Below, in pieces: positions 7,876 to 15,891 of a stretch of 64,000 nt of DNA. Both the position numbers and the translations under genes were made by a program. The notes under the pieces are model-generated. The model was not told where the DNA came from. It searched no databases and saw only the letters and a program-made list of their open reading frames with translations. The number at the start of each line of letters is the position of its first letter. Within the stretch, counting starts at the first letter, position 1. The stretch covers positions 1,897,501 through 1,961,500 of the forward strand of contig NZ_CP034346.1 of assembly GCF_003991425.1 (NCBI RefSeq), written 5' to 3'. Source of the stretch: Paenibacillus lutimineralis. GTDB taxonomy: Bacteria > Bacillota > Bacilli > Paenibacillales > Paenibacillaceae.

Positions 7876-8663
7876 ATGAAGAGAAAAAATGTTAAGAAAA
7901 CCAGTTTTGTTTTTACACTATTCTTAGCTGCATTTTTATTTTTTACAGGTACGAATACATATGCTGCAACAGTTGGTGATCAACTAACCGCTCCAGAAGT
8001 AGGATGGAAGCGGTACCAATACTTTAATCAAATATGAAGGGAAATGGCAGAGACAGGATGAACCTCGGCACTCCGGTGGAAAGCATGGTCTACACCGACA
8101 CAGTAGGTGGCAAGATTAAATTTAAATACTATGGCTCTAAGTTACGAGTAATTGACTCTATGGCATCAAATAGAAGTACAGATATTGTAATATCCATTGA
8201 TGGGGTTGAAGAAACATTTTCACAATATGCTCCATCTGACACTAGCCAAACTCTATGTTATGAAAAAACAAACCTGCCGCTCGGCTATCATGAAGTCATT
8301 ATAACCAATAGAACAAAAAGAATGGATTTTGATGCTATTGATATTGATGTAGACGGGACTTTGGTAGATATCGATACACCTATCCCATCTACCGAAGAAC
8401 CGGAGAAGCCAACAACACCAGAACAACCATCCGGCAACCGAGCTATCTTAGTAGTGACTTTGACAACAGGATTGGAAAAGGAATATGATCTCAGTATGGA
8501 AGAGGTCAATGACTTCATAGAATGGTACGAAGCTAAACAGGTGGGATCAGGAAGAGCTTCATATGCGATTGATAAGCATGATAATAATAAAGGACCTTTT
8601 ATAAGCCGTAAAGACTATATTCTGTTTGACCGGATTCTAACATTTGAAGTGAGTGAGTATTAA
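7876..8663 (+). pseudogene. Secreted beta-sandwich protein, frameshifted
   Basis: An ATG at 7876 after AGGAGG encodes a signal peptide (FVFTLFLAAFLFFTGTNTYA) and the start GDQLTAPEVGWKRY, then stops at 8037. Neighbouring frames continue the protein: NTLIKYEGKWQRQDEP, then TPVESMVYTDTVGGKIKFKY to the stop at 8663, so at least two indels lie between 8015 and 8070. The larger part has a jelly-roll-like stretch (YYGSKLRVIDS, STDIVISIDGVEETF) of a type seen in phage tail-tip and secreted proteins of Bacilli, a Pro/Thr-rich linker near 8400, and a small C-terminal domain. I do not know its function. Confidence 0.65.
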
Positions 8664-8691
8664 GAATTAATAATCATTGAAAATTGTTAAA

Positions 8692-8713
8692 GACCACTGA
8701 GGCCAAAGTGGTC
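8692..8713 (+). terminator. Terminator after the secreted-protein pseudogene
   Basis: The 7-bp stem GACCACT/AGTGGTC with an 8-base loop, followed by ATTGTTTTAT. Confidence 0.65.
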
Positions 8714-8777
8714 ATTGTTTTATATCAGCCCCCATGTATTTCTCCATTAATACGCTACATTCCGCAGCGATGAAATT

Positions 8778-9074
8778 CTACAACAACTTATAGTCATGAG
8801 TGTACCCCCGGCATAAATAACGGGCATCTATCCCGTTTTTGATCCGTATTTCCTCGTACACCTTAATCCCAAGCAACCTGAATTTGCGTCGAACCTCTTT
8901 AAGATCTATCGTCACCCGATCCATGGCAGAGTCTATAAAGTTAACATATGGTCCCGGTGTCTTTATATTTTGTTCAATTATCCTTTTGTCACGCTCAAAC
9001 GCGCTTAGGACTAAGGGTAGAAGCAAATACATCTTTACTAATTGCATATCTGTTGGAGTATGGTCAATTGGCAT
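8778..9074 (-). CDS. Conserved phage-type hypothetical protein, SOS-box controlled
   Basis: A 98-residue intact protein starting MPIDHTPTDMQLVKMYLLLP and ending in a Tyr/Cys-containing tail (DARYLCRGYTHDY). It has no signal peptide; the region LVKMYLLLPLVLSAF is hydrophobic but amphipathic. I recognise it only as a type of small protein carried near YolD genes and in Paenibacillus/Bacillus prophages. GAGGGTG gives a good ribosome site. A near-perfect DinR box lies 15 bases upstream of the start, so expression should rise after DNA damage. Its function is unknown. Confidence 0.7.
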   Translation of the reverse strand: MPIDHTPTDMQLVKMYLLLPLVLSAFERDKRIIEQNIKTPGPYVNFIDSAMDRVTIDLKEVRRKFRLLGIKVYEEIRIKNGIDARYLCRGYTHDYKLL

Positions 9075-9088
9075 AGCATCACCCTCAT

Positions 9089-9102
9089 AGAACGTATGTT
9101 CC
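9089..9102 (-). promoter_or_regulatory. DinR/LexA (SOS) box upstream of the 98-residue gene
   Basis: AGAACGTATGTTCC matches the Bacillus DinR consensus CGAACRNRYGTTYC at 13 of 14 positions and is palindromic in its core. It lies between the minus-strand start codon at 9074 and the divergent YolD-like gene. Confidence 0.75.
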
Positions 9103-9143
9103 TATTTTATCGCAGATAACAGTTGTTATTCAAGTGTTGAATA

Positions 9144-9157
9144 CAAACAAATGTTCT
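9144..9157 (+). promoter_or_regulatory. Second DinR/LexA box upstream of the YolD relic
   Basis: CAAACAAATGTTCT matches CGAACRNRYGTTYC at 12 of 14 positions. It lies 22 bases upstream of the YolD-like frame, so the divergent pair would have had one SOS operator each. Confidence 0.5.
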
Positions 9158-9179
9158 TATATGGAGATGAAGCTTTATC

Positions 9180-9347
9180 TTGCCCGAGCATAAGGAAGCG
9201 ATGAAGCGTCAAAGTCGGGAGGCAACAAGGAAGACAAGGCCGGTCCTGGATGTTCAAGAGTTGGAGCAGATCCAGCTGGTGTTGTCAGAATCGTTTCATG
9301 AGCACTGGTCGTGGGTCAAGATGGCTGATATCCTGTCTGCAAAGTGA
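9180..9347 (+). pseudogene. YolD-like protein, remnant with internal deletion
   Basis: The frame LPEHKEAMKRQSREATRKTR, then PVLDVQELEQIQLVLSESF, matches the N-terminal half of YolD-family proteins, which usually lie beside Y-family DNA polymerases in SOS operons. It then passes within a few residues to WVKMADILSAK, the family's extreme C-terminus, so roughly 40 residues of the middle are missing. The true N-terminus before LPEHKEA is also lost or out of frame. A DinR box is upstream. No polymerase gene follows. Confidence 0.65.
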
Positions 9348-9353
9348 AAAATA

Positions 9354-9378
9354 GACCGCTTGGGGAGTCTGGGCGGTC
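9354..9378 (+). terminator. Terminator after the YolD relic
   Basis: The stem GACCGC/GCGGTC with a 13-base loop, followed by ATTTTAG, begins 6 bases after the stop codon. Confidence 0.65.
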
Positions 9379-9385
9379 ATTTTAG

Positions 9386-9402
9386 TACCCGTATTTTACC
9401 CG
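9386..9402. repeat. Right TACCCG pair, candidate attachment-site remnant
   Basis: Two TACCCG hexamers start 11 bp apart, the same unit and spacing as at 2149-2165, in the same orientation. Loose similarity continues a further 40 bases (TCGT..AG, then TAGAGT). It marks the right boundary of the prophage remnant. Confidence 0.35.
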
Positions 9403-9590
9403 AAAATGACTCGTAGAGTCCTATTTTCTGTTGTAGAGTAAACTAATTCAAAAATGGCCTAATCCCTTATCCCATACGGGTTAAACTCGATTCCTATACA
9501 CTATTGTAGAAAGACCTTTTTATTACGGTTATATTTCAGTATAATTAAATTAGCCCCGTCTGCATTTTTCTAGAGAGGATTAATCACATA

Positions 9591-11297
9591 ATGAATGAAG
9601 TTGTCCCAAAACCGGTGAAAAATTACCGGCGTTCCAAGCCTTCCCAACCGCCTGTACGCATATACTCGCTTGGCGGGCTCGGGGAAATCGGAAAGAACAT
9701 GTACGGTATTGAATTTAGAAATGAGATCATTATTATCGACGCTGGGCTGAAATTTCCCGATTCCAAGCTGTCGGGAATCGATTATATTATTCCAGATGTC
9801 AGTTATTTAGTTAAGAATCAGCATAAAATCAAAGGTTTATTTCTGACGCACGGACATGAAGATCATATTGGGGCCCTGCCTTTTGTACTCCGCCAGTTGA
9901 AGGTTCCTGTGTACGGTGGACCGTTAACGATCGGACTGGTGCGGGCGAAGCTTGAAGAATATCGAATGCTCGAACAGACGGAATTGCATGTATTTCAGGA
10001 GAATGACAGATTTGCCTACAAGCATCTCACCGTTCATTTCTTCCGCACTACACACAGTATCCCGGATGCATTCGGGATTGTCGTTGATACTCCATACGGA
10101 GCAGTCGTCCATACGGGCGACTTCAAATTCGATTTCACGCCGGAGGATCATCCGGCTAATATCGCTAAGATGGCTAGTGTTGGCAGTGAGGGTGTACTCG
10201 CCCTGCTTGCGGATAGCACGAACAGTGAGAAGGATGGCTTCACCCCTTCAGAGCATCGTGTAGGCAATGCTATTCTTGAGACCTTCCATAATTGCCATGG
10301 CCGAATTCTGTTCGCCATGTTTGCTTCTAATGTGAACCGTCTACAGCAGGTTGTCGATGCCGCCATCATGAGCAACCGCAAAATTGCCGTCATTGGACGA
10401 AGCATGGAGCGCGTATTTGCGATCGGTCAGGATCTGGGATATATCCGTGTTCCTGATGGAATGTTAATCGATATTAAGCAAATTGATAAATATGAAGACA
10501 ATCGGATCTTGATTATTTGTACGGGCAGCCAAGGGGAACCGAACGCGGCACTGAGTCGGATCGCTTCTGGTGCGCATCGTTCAGTTTCCATTTATCCGGG
10601 AGATTCGGTTGTGTTCTCATCATCGCCAATTCCGGGCAATGGCCCGAATATCAATCGCTGTATCGATTTGCTGATGCGGGCTGGTGCTAATGTCATTTAT
10701 GGTTCCGTATTCGGTATTCATGCTTCAGGACACGGATGCCGAGAAGATTTGAAGCTGATGCTGAGATTCATTCAGCCGAAATATTTCATTCCGATTCATG
10801 GGGAATACCGGATGCTGTTAGCACATAAAAAATTAGCAATGCAAACGGGGATGAACGAGGAGCAAGTGTTCCTGATGAATCTCGGAGATACGTTATCGGT
10901 ATACCGCAATCGCGCCAAGCGCGGTCGCAGCATTCCTGCAGGAGAGGTCATCGTCAGCAATGGCGAGATCCGAACTTTTGAAGAAGAATTAGTAGAAGAG
11001 AGAGAAGTCCTTGCTCAGGAGGGGATTGTCATCGTCGTCATGACGGTGGATGTGGCAACACGCCAGATTCTCGCTGGGCCGGATATTGTAACGAGAGGCT
11101 TTGTATACATGCAGGACGCCAGACCTTTACTCAGACGGGCGGAGATGGCACTGCGGCGAAGCTTGAAGAAGCTAGGCGAACAAGGGCCATATGACAGCAA
11201 TGCCTGGGTGAAGACAACCAATCGGGTGTTGCGCAGATTCTTTATCAGAGAGGTTGGACGGACCCCGCATATTATGCCTTCGATTCTGGAGGTTTAA
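9591..11297 (+). CDS. Ribonuclease J family metallo-beta-lactamase nuclease (divergent paralogue)
   Basis: This 568-residue protein matches RNase J, the 5'-3' exonuclease/endonuclease of Firmicute mRNA decay and rRNA maturation. Visible are GGLGEIGKNM, the metal site HGHEDHIG (residues 87-93), HSIPDAFG, HTGDFKFD, DSTNSEKDGFTPSE, the beta-CASP motif FASNVNRLQ, HASGHGCREDLKLML and PIHGEYRML. The C-terminal dimerisation domain ends with IMPSILEV as usual. The linker that normally reads DGxGVGDVGNIVLRDR is replaced by SNGEIRTFEEELVEEREV, so this is probably a second copy rather than the housekeeping J1. It has its own TATAAT (9540-9545) and terminator and stands alone. Confidence 0.9.
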   Translation: MNEVVPKPVKNYRRSKPSQPPVRIYSLGGLGEIGKNMYGIEFRNEIIIIDAGLKFPDSKLSGIDYIIPDVSYLVKNQHKIKGLFLTHGHEDHIGALPFVLRQLKVPVYGGPLTIGLVRAKLEEYRMLEQTELHVFQENDRFAYKHLTVHFFRTTHSIPDAFGIVVDTPYGAVVHTGDFKFDFTPEDHPANIAKMASVGSEGVLALLADSTNSEKDGFTPSEHRVGNAILETFHNCHGRILFAMFASNVNRLQQVVDAAIMSNRKIAVIGRSMERVFAIGQDLGYIRVPDGMLIDIKQIDKYEDNRILIICTGSQGEPNAALSRIASGAHRSVSIYPGDSVVFSSSPIPGNGPNINRCIDLLMRAGANVIYGSVFGIHASGHGCREDLKLMLRFIQPKYFIPIHGEYRMLLAHKKLAMQTGMNEEQVFLMNLGDTLSVYRNRAKRGRSIPAGEVIVSNGEIRTFEEELVEEREVLAQEGIVIVVMTVDVATRQILAGPDIVTRGFVYMQDARPLLRRAEMALRRSLKKLGEQGPYDSNAWVKTTNRVLRRFFIREVGRTPHIMPSILEV

Positions 11298-11322
11298 GCG
11301 AGTGTTCAATTTTTAAGCGAAT

Positions 11323-11366
11323 AAAGCGCCAGGGGAGAGTGCATTTCAGTTCCCTTTTGGCGCTTT
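11323..11366 (+). terminator. Terminator of the RNase J gene
   Basis: The stem AAAGCGCCA/TGGCGCTTT with an inner GGGGA/TCCC extension lies 25 bases past the stop. The trailing T-run is weak. Confidence 0.6.
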
Positions 11367-11389
11367 AGGTGTGTTTGGGTTCATTTTTC

Positions 11390-11419
11390 TTGAAAAAGTT
11401 AATATATGCATAGTCTAAT
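11390..11419 (+). promoter_or_regulatory. Candidate kdgK promoter
   Basis: TTGAAA and TCTAAT are separated by 18 bases, about 90 bases before the start codon of the sugar kinase gene. Confidence 0.4.
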
Positions 11420-11510
11420 CTGTCCGGGAATGAGATAATAGAAGATAAGTAATAGTCTATTTAATAGCAGCGCAATATTAAGACAGATTGAAAGAGATGG
11501 TGAAGACGAA

Positions 11511-12473
11511 ATGCATTACCCCAATTCACATCCGGAAGTGATTACCTTCGGAGAGAGCATGGCTCTGTTGATCGCTGAAGGAGGCAAAGGTCTTGAATAC
11601 ACTTCTAATCTGACGCCGTCATTTGGCGGAGCCGAGACGAATGTAGCGATCGGATTATCTCGACTTGGACATTCCGTTGGCTGGTGCGGGCGTCTTGGTG
11701 ATGATCCATTCGGACATCGCATCTATAAAATGGTCCGTGGAGAAGGCGTTGACGTATCACATGCCTCGTTCACAGAAGAAGCTCCGACTGGGCTTATGGT
11801 CCGCGAAAATGTGGCCGGAAGAAGCTCTGTGTACTATTATCGCAAGCTGTCGGCGGCCAGCAAGATGACTCCCGAGCATTTGGATGAGGAATATATCGCC
11901 GGGGCGAGGATTCTTCATATTACTGGGATTACTCCTGCGTTAAGTCCGTCCTGTGCGGAGACGGCTGCAGCGGCGATGGATATGGCAAGACGCCACGGGG
12001 TCAAGGTAAGCTTCGATCCGAATCTGCGCTTGAAGCTATGGAGTGTGGAAGAGGCTAGAAAGGTGCTCCTACCGCTAGCGATGAAAGCGGATTATTTCTT
12101 GCCAGGACTGGATGAATTGAAGCTGCTCTATGAGACAGATTCGATGGATGAGATCATTTCCAAGCTTGGTGAATTGTCTGCGGTAAGCATTATTAAGGGC
12201 GGTGATGATGAGACTTACATTCTCGAAAATGGCAAGCTGTCTGCAGTTCCCTATTATAAGGTGGAGCATGTGATCGATACTGTAGGGGCGGGTGACGGCT
12301 TCTGTGCCGGATTTTTGGCCGGTCTGTTGAAGGATTACAGTCTTGAGGAAGCGGTTCGTCTCGGAAATCTGATCGGTTCCCGGGTAATACAAGCGATCGG
12401 GGATTGGGAAGGCTTGCCGAGTGCGGCGGAAATCGAGCGGTTGCTTGCCGGGAAGGCGCATGTCGAGCGTTAA
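11511..12473 (+). CDS. kdgK: 2-dehydro-3-deoxygluconate kinase (PfkB family)
   Basis: This 320-residue cytoplasmic ribokinase-like sugar kinase has the PfkB signatures. The N-terminal substrate region contains TFGESMALL and FGGAETNVAIGLSRLG, and the C-terminal signature DTVGAGDGFCAGFLAG carries catalytic Asp262. The closest subgroup by sequence feel is KDG kinase, which phosphorylates 2-keto-3-deoxygluconate to KDPG. The aldolase (41473), kduD and kduI occur elsewhere in the window, which supports this. Other PfkB sugars such as fructose cannot be excluded. It is transcribed alone, between two terminators. Confidence 0.75.
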   Translation: MHYPNSHPEVITFGESMALLIAEGGKGLEYTSNLTPSFGGAETNVAIGLSRLGHSVGWCGRLGDDPFGHRIYKMVRGEGVDVSHASFTEEAPTGLMVRENVAGRSSVYYYRKLSAASKMTPEHLDEEYIAGARILHITGITPALSPSCAETAAAAMDMARRHGVKVSFDPNLRLKLWSVEEARKVLLPLAMKADYFLPGLDELKLLYETDSMDEIISKLGELSAVSIIKGGDDETYILENGKLSAVPYYKVEHVIDTVGAGDGFCAGFLAGLLKDYSLEEAVRLGNLIGSRVIQAIGDWEGLPSAAEIERLLAGKAHVER

Positions 12474-12521
12474 GAGAGAAATTAATGACTTCATAGATCG
12501 CCACAGGAGTAGATACCGAAC

Positions 12522-12708
12522 TGTAACGGACATACCAGTCGCTTAGAAGGGAAATTTCGACATTATGATTTATAGCGGACATAGTAGCAGGTTATTTGGT
12601 AAAATCGCCCCTTTTGGTGTGAATTGAAGCAATTAAGAGTTACTGATGACCGTTAAAATATGAAAAATGGCTGTTTTTCACTTATAAGCGTTTGTAGCGT
12701 CCGTTACA
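12522..12708. repeat. Element bounded by 10-bp inverted repeats
   Basis: TGTAACGGAC at 12522-12531 and its exact complement GTCCGTTACA at 12699-12708 bound 187 bp of non-coding DNA between kdgK and its terminator. This could be a small repetitive element or part of a long 3' untranslated structure. Confidence 0.35.
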
Positions 12709-12727
12709 TGTGGCATGAAATCGAAAG

Positions 12728-12771
12728 GAGCTATCCCTATAGTAAATACTACTTGGGGATAGCTCTTTTTT
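12728..12771 (+). terminator. Rho-independent terminator
   Basis: A perfect 10-bp stem GAGCTATCCC/GGGATAGCTC followed by TTTTTTG. It probably ends the kdgK transcript. Confidence 0.8.
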
Positions 12772-12800
12772 GTTGAACAAGCTCATGCGAAGAAGTCTAG

Positions 12801-12991
12801 TAAATTCTAACGAAACTCCGTATCGTTATTTGCTCCAAAACCGTAGCAAATAAATTCTAACGAAACTCCATATCGTTATTCGGGCGAAAATGGGGCTTTA
12901 TGCTGCTATTCCACTAAAATAGCGATCCCCAGTTTCGTTACAATTTTTGGAGGTTCATTTTAGCCTAAATAACGATACCACGTTTCGTTAG
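12801..12991. repeat. Four copies of a TAACGAAAC...ATCGTTATTT intergenic repeat
   Basis: Two 30-bp direct copies (12801-12830, 12851-12880) differ at one base and are 50 bp apart. Two inverted, more divergent copies follow (12917-12940, 12967-12991). Each unit reads TAACGAAACTCCGTATCGTT or close to it. The mixed orientation lets the array fold into large hairpins. Confidence 0.7.
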
Positions 12992-12993
12992 AG

Positions 12994-13066
12994 GTCAGAG
13001 GTAAGACGTCGGATGTTAGATGGCAGATGTCAGAAGTCAGATGTCAGATGTTAGATGTTAGACATT
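12994..13066. repeat. Degenerate short tandem repeat
   Basis: About eight degenerate copies of a GATGTYAGA-like unit lie between the TAACGAAAC array and the end of the adenine deaminase gene. They have no spacers and are not CRISPR-like. Confidence 0.55.
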
Positions 13067-13080
13067 GGAGGTCCCTGACC

Positions 13081-14802
13081 TTAGATCTTCTCCACAATCA
13101 ATGGCACAACTTTGCCGCTGTTTACGTCAATCAGACCATGATCTGTGATTTTCAGATAAGGGCTGACTGGCAGGGAGTGGGTGGCGATCGACATGATCGG
13201 GTTATAATGATCATAGCCAAGTGATTGCATCGCTTCGCGCAGCTGTTTGACCGCTTCAGCGGCTGTATCCAGCGGATCTTCCGTTAGAATGCCACCGACA
13301 GGCAGATGCATGTTGGCCTTAATCTCTCCGTCCAGCGCGACGCAGAAGCCGCCCTGTTGCTTGATGGCGGTATTCGCAGCCAGCAGCATATCCTGTACAT
13401 TATGGCCAACCACCAGCAGATTGTGATTATCATGCGAGTAGGTCGTAGCAACGGCTCCTTTTTTAATTGTATCCCCAGTTATGAGTCCAAATGCTTTGCC
13501 GCCGTGCTTGCCGTAGCGTTCGAAGGTAGCGATCATTCCGCATCCGCTATTTTCCCATTGGAGTAGACCTCCTTCAGACGTCAATTCAACCAGAGTTTCC
13601 TTGGTGAATGTCGAGCCGTCTGCAACGGTCATCACTCTACAGCGATAGGTGCCGTCCTCCACGTCAACTGTAGCCGCGAAGTCCGCCTCCGTAAGCTCAG
13701 GGAGCTTGACACTATGGTAGAAGTGATCCGGGAAACGGTACGCTGGGGCTGCTTGCAAGGAGGTAACCGGCCCCAAGGCGGAATAAGCTTCCGAGCCTTT
13801 CTTGTACACGGACTCGAGCGCTAGCTCGTCCAGATCGGATACAAGCTGGAAGTCCGCGATTTTGCCTGGCGCGATCGCTCCCCGGTCATGCAGCTTCATC
13901 CGGCGGGAAGGGGAGAGGGTGGCCGCATAGATTGCTTTCTCCGGTGCCATACCCATCTGGATTGCCTTGCGTACGATCTGATTCAAGTGACCGTGCTCAC
14001 GGAACGAATCGGCCATCACATCATCGGTAACGAAGCAGAAATGTTCGGATACGTCATGCTGAATGAGATAGTCCATCACCTCAGGGGTCATCGATTTCTC
14101 CTGAATCTCAATGAACATGCCCGCGCCAATCCGGGCTTCTAGTCCTTCGACCGTTTGATGCGTATGATCGGAATCAACCCCGGCATAGATGACCCGAGCT
14201 AGATCCAGATCGAGCAGCTTCGGTACATGGCCTTCGATGACCAGATTCGGATAACGCTCTCGCATATGCTTCAGAATCTGATTGGTCTTGCATTCCGGAT
14301 CGCGAATGACATCTACGTAGTTCATGATTTCGCCTAAGCAGATCACATCACCGGTAGCCAGCAAGGCATCCATATCTTCGATCTCAATCGAACCGCCGGT
14401 CGTCTCCAATGAAGTAGCTGGCACGGAGCTTGGAATAGCGTAGAACATATCTACGGTACAGCTCCGGCTCGCATGAATCATCTCCAGAACCCCTTCAAGG
14501 CCGAACACGTTGGCCATTTCATGCGGCTCCGGCACGATGGTCGTTACACCATTGCGCAGCAAACCTTGTGAGAATGATTCCGGCGTAACCATCGTGCTCT
14601 CGATATGCAAATGGATATCCACAAAGCCGGGAATCATGTACAGGTCGCGGGCATCTACCACTTTCTCCGCTTGGAATGTATCTTCGCCGCGCGGGCCGAC
14701 ATATAGGAATCTCCCATCCTTAATAGCCACATTTTGATGAGTCCACTGCTTAAAATAGCTGTTATAAACATGAGGTTGTAATAATAGCAAATCTGCTTGC
14801 AT
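13081..14802 (-). CDS. ade: Adenine deaminase
   Basis: A 573-residue amidohydrolase of the adenine deaminase family, converting adenine to hypoxanthine and ammonia in the cytoplasm. Family marks are the metal-binding DIHLHIESTM after GFVDI, VPEPHEMANVFG, the GHVPKL and DSDHTHQ segments, and the ade-specific C-terminal domain with HDNHNLLVVG and NPIMSIATHSLPVSPYLKITD. The start has GGGGGAACAG before it. It is the last gene of a minus-strand run, 17 bases after the ABC ATPase, so it was probably co-transcribed with a transporter. Confidence 0.9.
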   Translation of the reverse strand: MQADLLLLQPHVYNSYFKQWTHQNVAIKDGRFLYVGPRGEDTFQAEKVVDARDLYMIPGFVDIHLHIESTMVTPESFSQGLLRNGVTTIVPEPHEMANVFGLEGVLEMIHASRSCTVDMFYAIPSSVPATSLETTGGSIEIEDMDALLATGDVICLGEIMNYVDVIRDPECKTNQILKHMRERYPNLVIEGHVPKLLDLDLARVIYAGVDSDHTHQTVEGLEARIGAGMFIEIQEKSMTPEVMDYLIQHDVSEHFCFVTDDVMADSFREHGHLNQIVRKAIQMGMAPEKAIYAATLSPSRRMKLHDRGAIAPGKIADFQLVSDLDELALESVYKKGSEAYSALGPVTSLQAAPAYRFPDHFYHSVKLPELTEADFAATVDVEDGTYRCRVMTVADGSTFTKETLVELTSEGGLLQWENSGCGMIATFERYGKHGGKAFGLITGDTIKKGAVATTYSHDNHNLLVVGHNVQDMLLAANTAIKQQGGFCVALDGEIKANMHLPVGGILTEDPLDTAAEAVKQLREAMQSLGYDHYNPIMSIATHSLPVSPYLKITDHGLIDVNSGKVVPLIVEKI

Positions 14803-14819
14803 GTCTGTTCCCCCTATTG

Positions 14820-15875
14820 TTATTCGATAAGTACGAGTTTCTCCGATGGAAACAACAGACGGATTTCTTGCCCGCTCAAATAGGGCTGCTGCATCTCCTT
14901 GTTCACGGTAAATTCGCCGAGTGGTGTGACCACGACATATTGATAACTGCGGCCCAGATAAGTGCTTACCTTGACCTTGCCTGTCAACACATTATCGCCG
15001 GTCTGAATTTCTTGGAGCGTTCCGGCGATGATATCATCCGGACGGATTGCTCCTTTCATAGACACGGGCATTCCCGGTGCTTTGGCGGCATGAAAATGAT
15101 AATCTCCGCTGCGGAGGCTGTGGAATGAGCCTTCATCCTCGCGCTCCTGGAAGTCGATGAAGTTGTTGAAGCCGATAAAGCGGGCAACGAACTCCGATTT
15201 CGGGTATTGGAAGATGACCGAAGGCTTGTCGAGCTGTTCGATGATGCCTTTGTTCATGACCGCGACCCGATCGGAGATGGAGAAGCATTCTTCCTGGTCA
15301 TGCGACACATAGACGGTCGTAATCCCCAGCTCCTGCTGAATCCGGCGGATCTCAACGCGCATGTTGACTCTGAGGTTAGCATCCAGATTGGACAGCGGCT
15401 CGTCGAACAGCAGCAGGTCGGGTTCGATAACGAGTGCGCGCGCAATCGCGACGCGCTGTCTTTGCCCGCCGGAGAGCGCCTGAGGGAAGCGTTTCTCAAA
15501 TCCGCCCAGACTGACGACATCCAGCATGTTCATGACCCGTTTCTTGATCTCATCCTCCTTGACCTTGCGCTGCCGCAAGCCAAAGGCAATATTGTCGAAT
15601 ACGGACATATGCGGGAATAAGGCATAGCTTTGGAACACAAAGCCGAAGTTGCGTTTATTAATCGGAACGCGGGTATAGTCTTGACCGCCAAAGGAGAACT
15701 TGCCGTCCGTGGCCTCAAGGAAACCTGCGATTAGCCGGAGTGTTGTTGTCTTTCCACAACCGCTGGGACCCAGCAGGGAGATAAGGTGGCCTTTCTCGAT
15801 GGAAAGATTGAAGTCCTTCAAAATATATTGCTGATCATAGGCGACCGATACGTTTTCCAATTGCAATAAATCCAT
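14820..15875 (-). CDS. ABC transporter ATP-binding protein, PotA/FbpC type
   Basis: A 351-residue ATPase with Walker [10 protein letters not shown] (residues 36-44), Q-loop [11 protein letters not shown], signature [15 protein letters not shown], Walker [13 protein letters not shown] and the switch His in YVSHDQEE. After about residue 240 comes a TOBE-type regulatory domain (IRPDDI region). The family energises uptake of polyamines, phosphonates, iron or related solutes. The ATG at 15875 is 9 bases from GGAGG; a TTG at 15878 is also possible. It lies between adenine deaminase and two permease genes, suggesting a nucleobase/nucleoside or polyamine substrate. Confidence 0.88.
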   Translation of the reverse strand: MDLLQLENVSVAYDQQYILKDFNLSIEKGHLISLLGPSGCGKTTTLRLIAGFLEATDGKFSFGGQDYTRVPINKRNFGFVFQSYALFPHMSVFDNIAFGLRQRKVKEDEIKKRVMNMLDVVSLGGFEKRFPQALSGGQRQRVAIARALVIEPDLLLFDEPLSNLDANLRVNMRVEIRRIQQELGITTVYVSHDQEECFSISDRVAVMNKGIIEQLDKPSVIFQYPKSEFVARFIGFNNFIDFQEREDEGSFHSLRSGDYHFHAAKAPGMPVSMKGAIRPDDIIAGTLQEIQTGDNVLTGKVKVSTYLGRSYQYVVVTPLGEFTVNKEMQQPYLSGQEIRLLFPSEKLVLIE

Positions 15876-15891
15876 CAATGTATGCCTCCAT

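Larger units (their letters stand above)
2149..9402. mobile_element. Decayed prophage remnant
   Basis: The interval carries a truncated tyrosine integrase, a frameshifted ImmA-like protease, a repressor tail, XhlA, a broken GH25 endolysin, a holin, a conserved phage-type protein and a broken YolD gene, with no complete replication, packaging or structural module. Both ends carry a pair of TACCCG hexamers spaced exactly 11 bp apart (2149 and 2160; 9386 and 9397). These may be leftovers of attachment-site arms. The boundaries are inferred from these repeats and from the last phage-like genes. Confidence 0.7.
12474..13080. other. Repeat-rich intergenic region
   Basis: No gene is seen. The stretch holds an inverted-repeat element (12522-12708), a terminator (12728-12771), four copies of a TAACGAAAC motif (12801-12991) and a run of degenerate GATGTYAGA repeats (12994-13066). 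Confidence 0.7.

Noticed and set aside
12801..12991. TAACGAAAC repeats as a CRISPR array
   Set aside because: Only two direct copies plus two inverted, diverged copies, which fits an intergenic repeat family and not CRISPR.
12994..13066. Tandem GATGTYAGA-like repeats as a CRISPR array
   Set aside because: Units are short, degenerate and contiguous with no unique spacers, and no cas genes are present.
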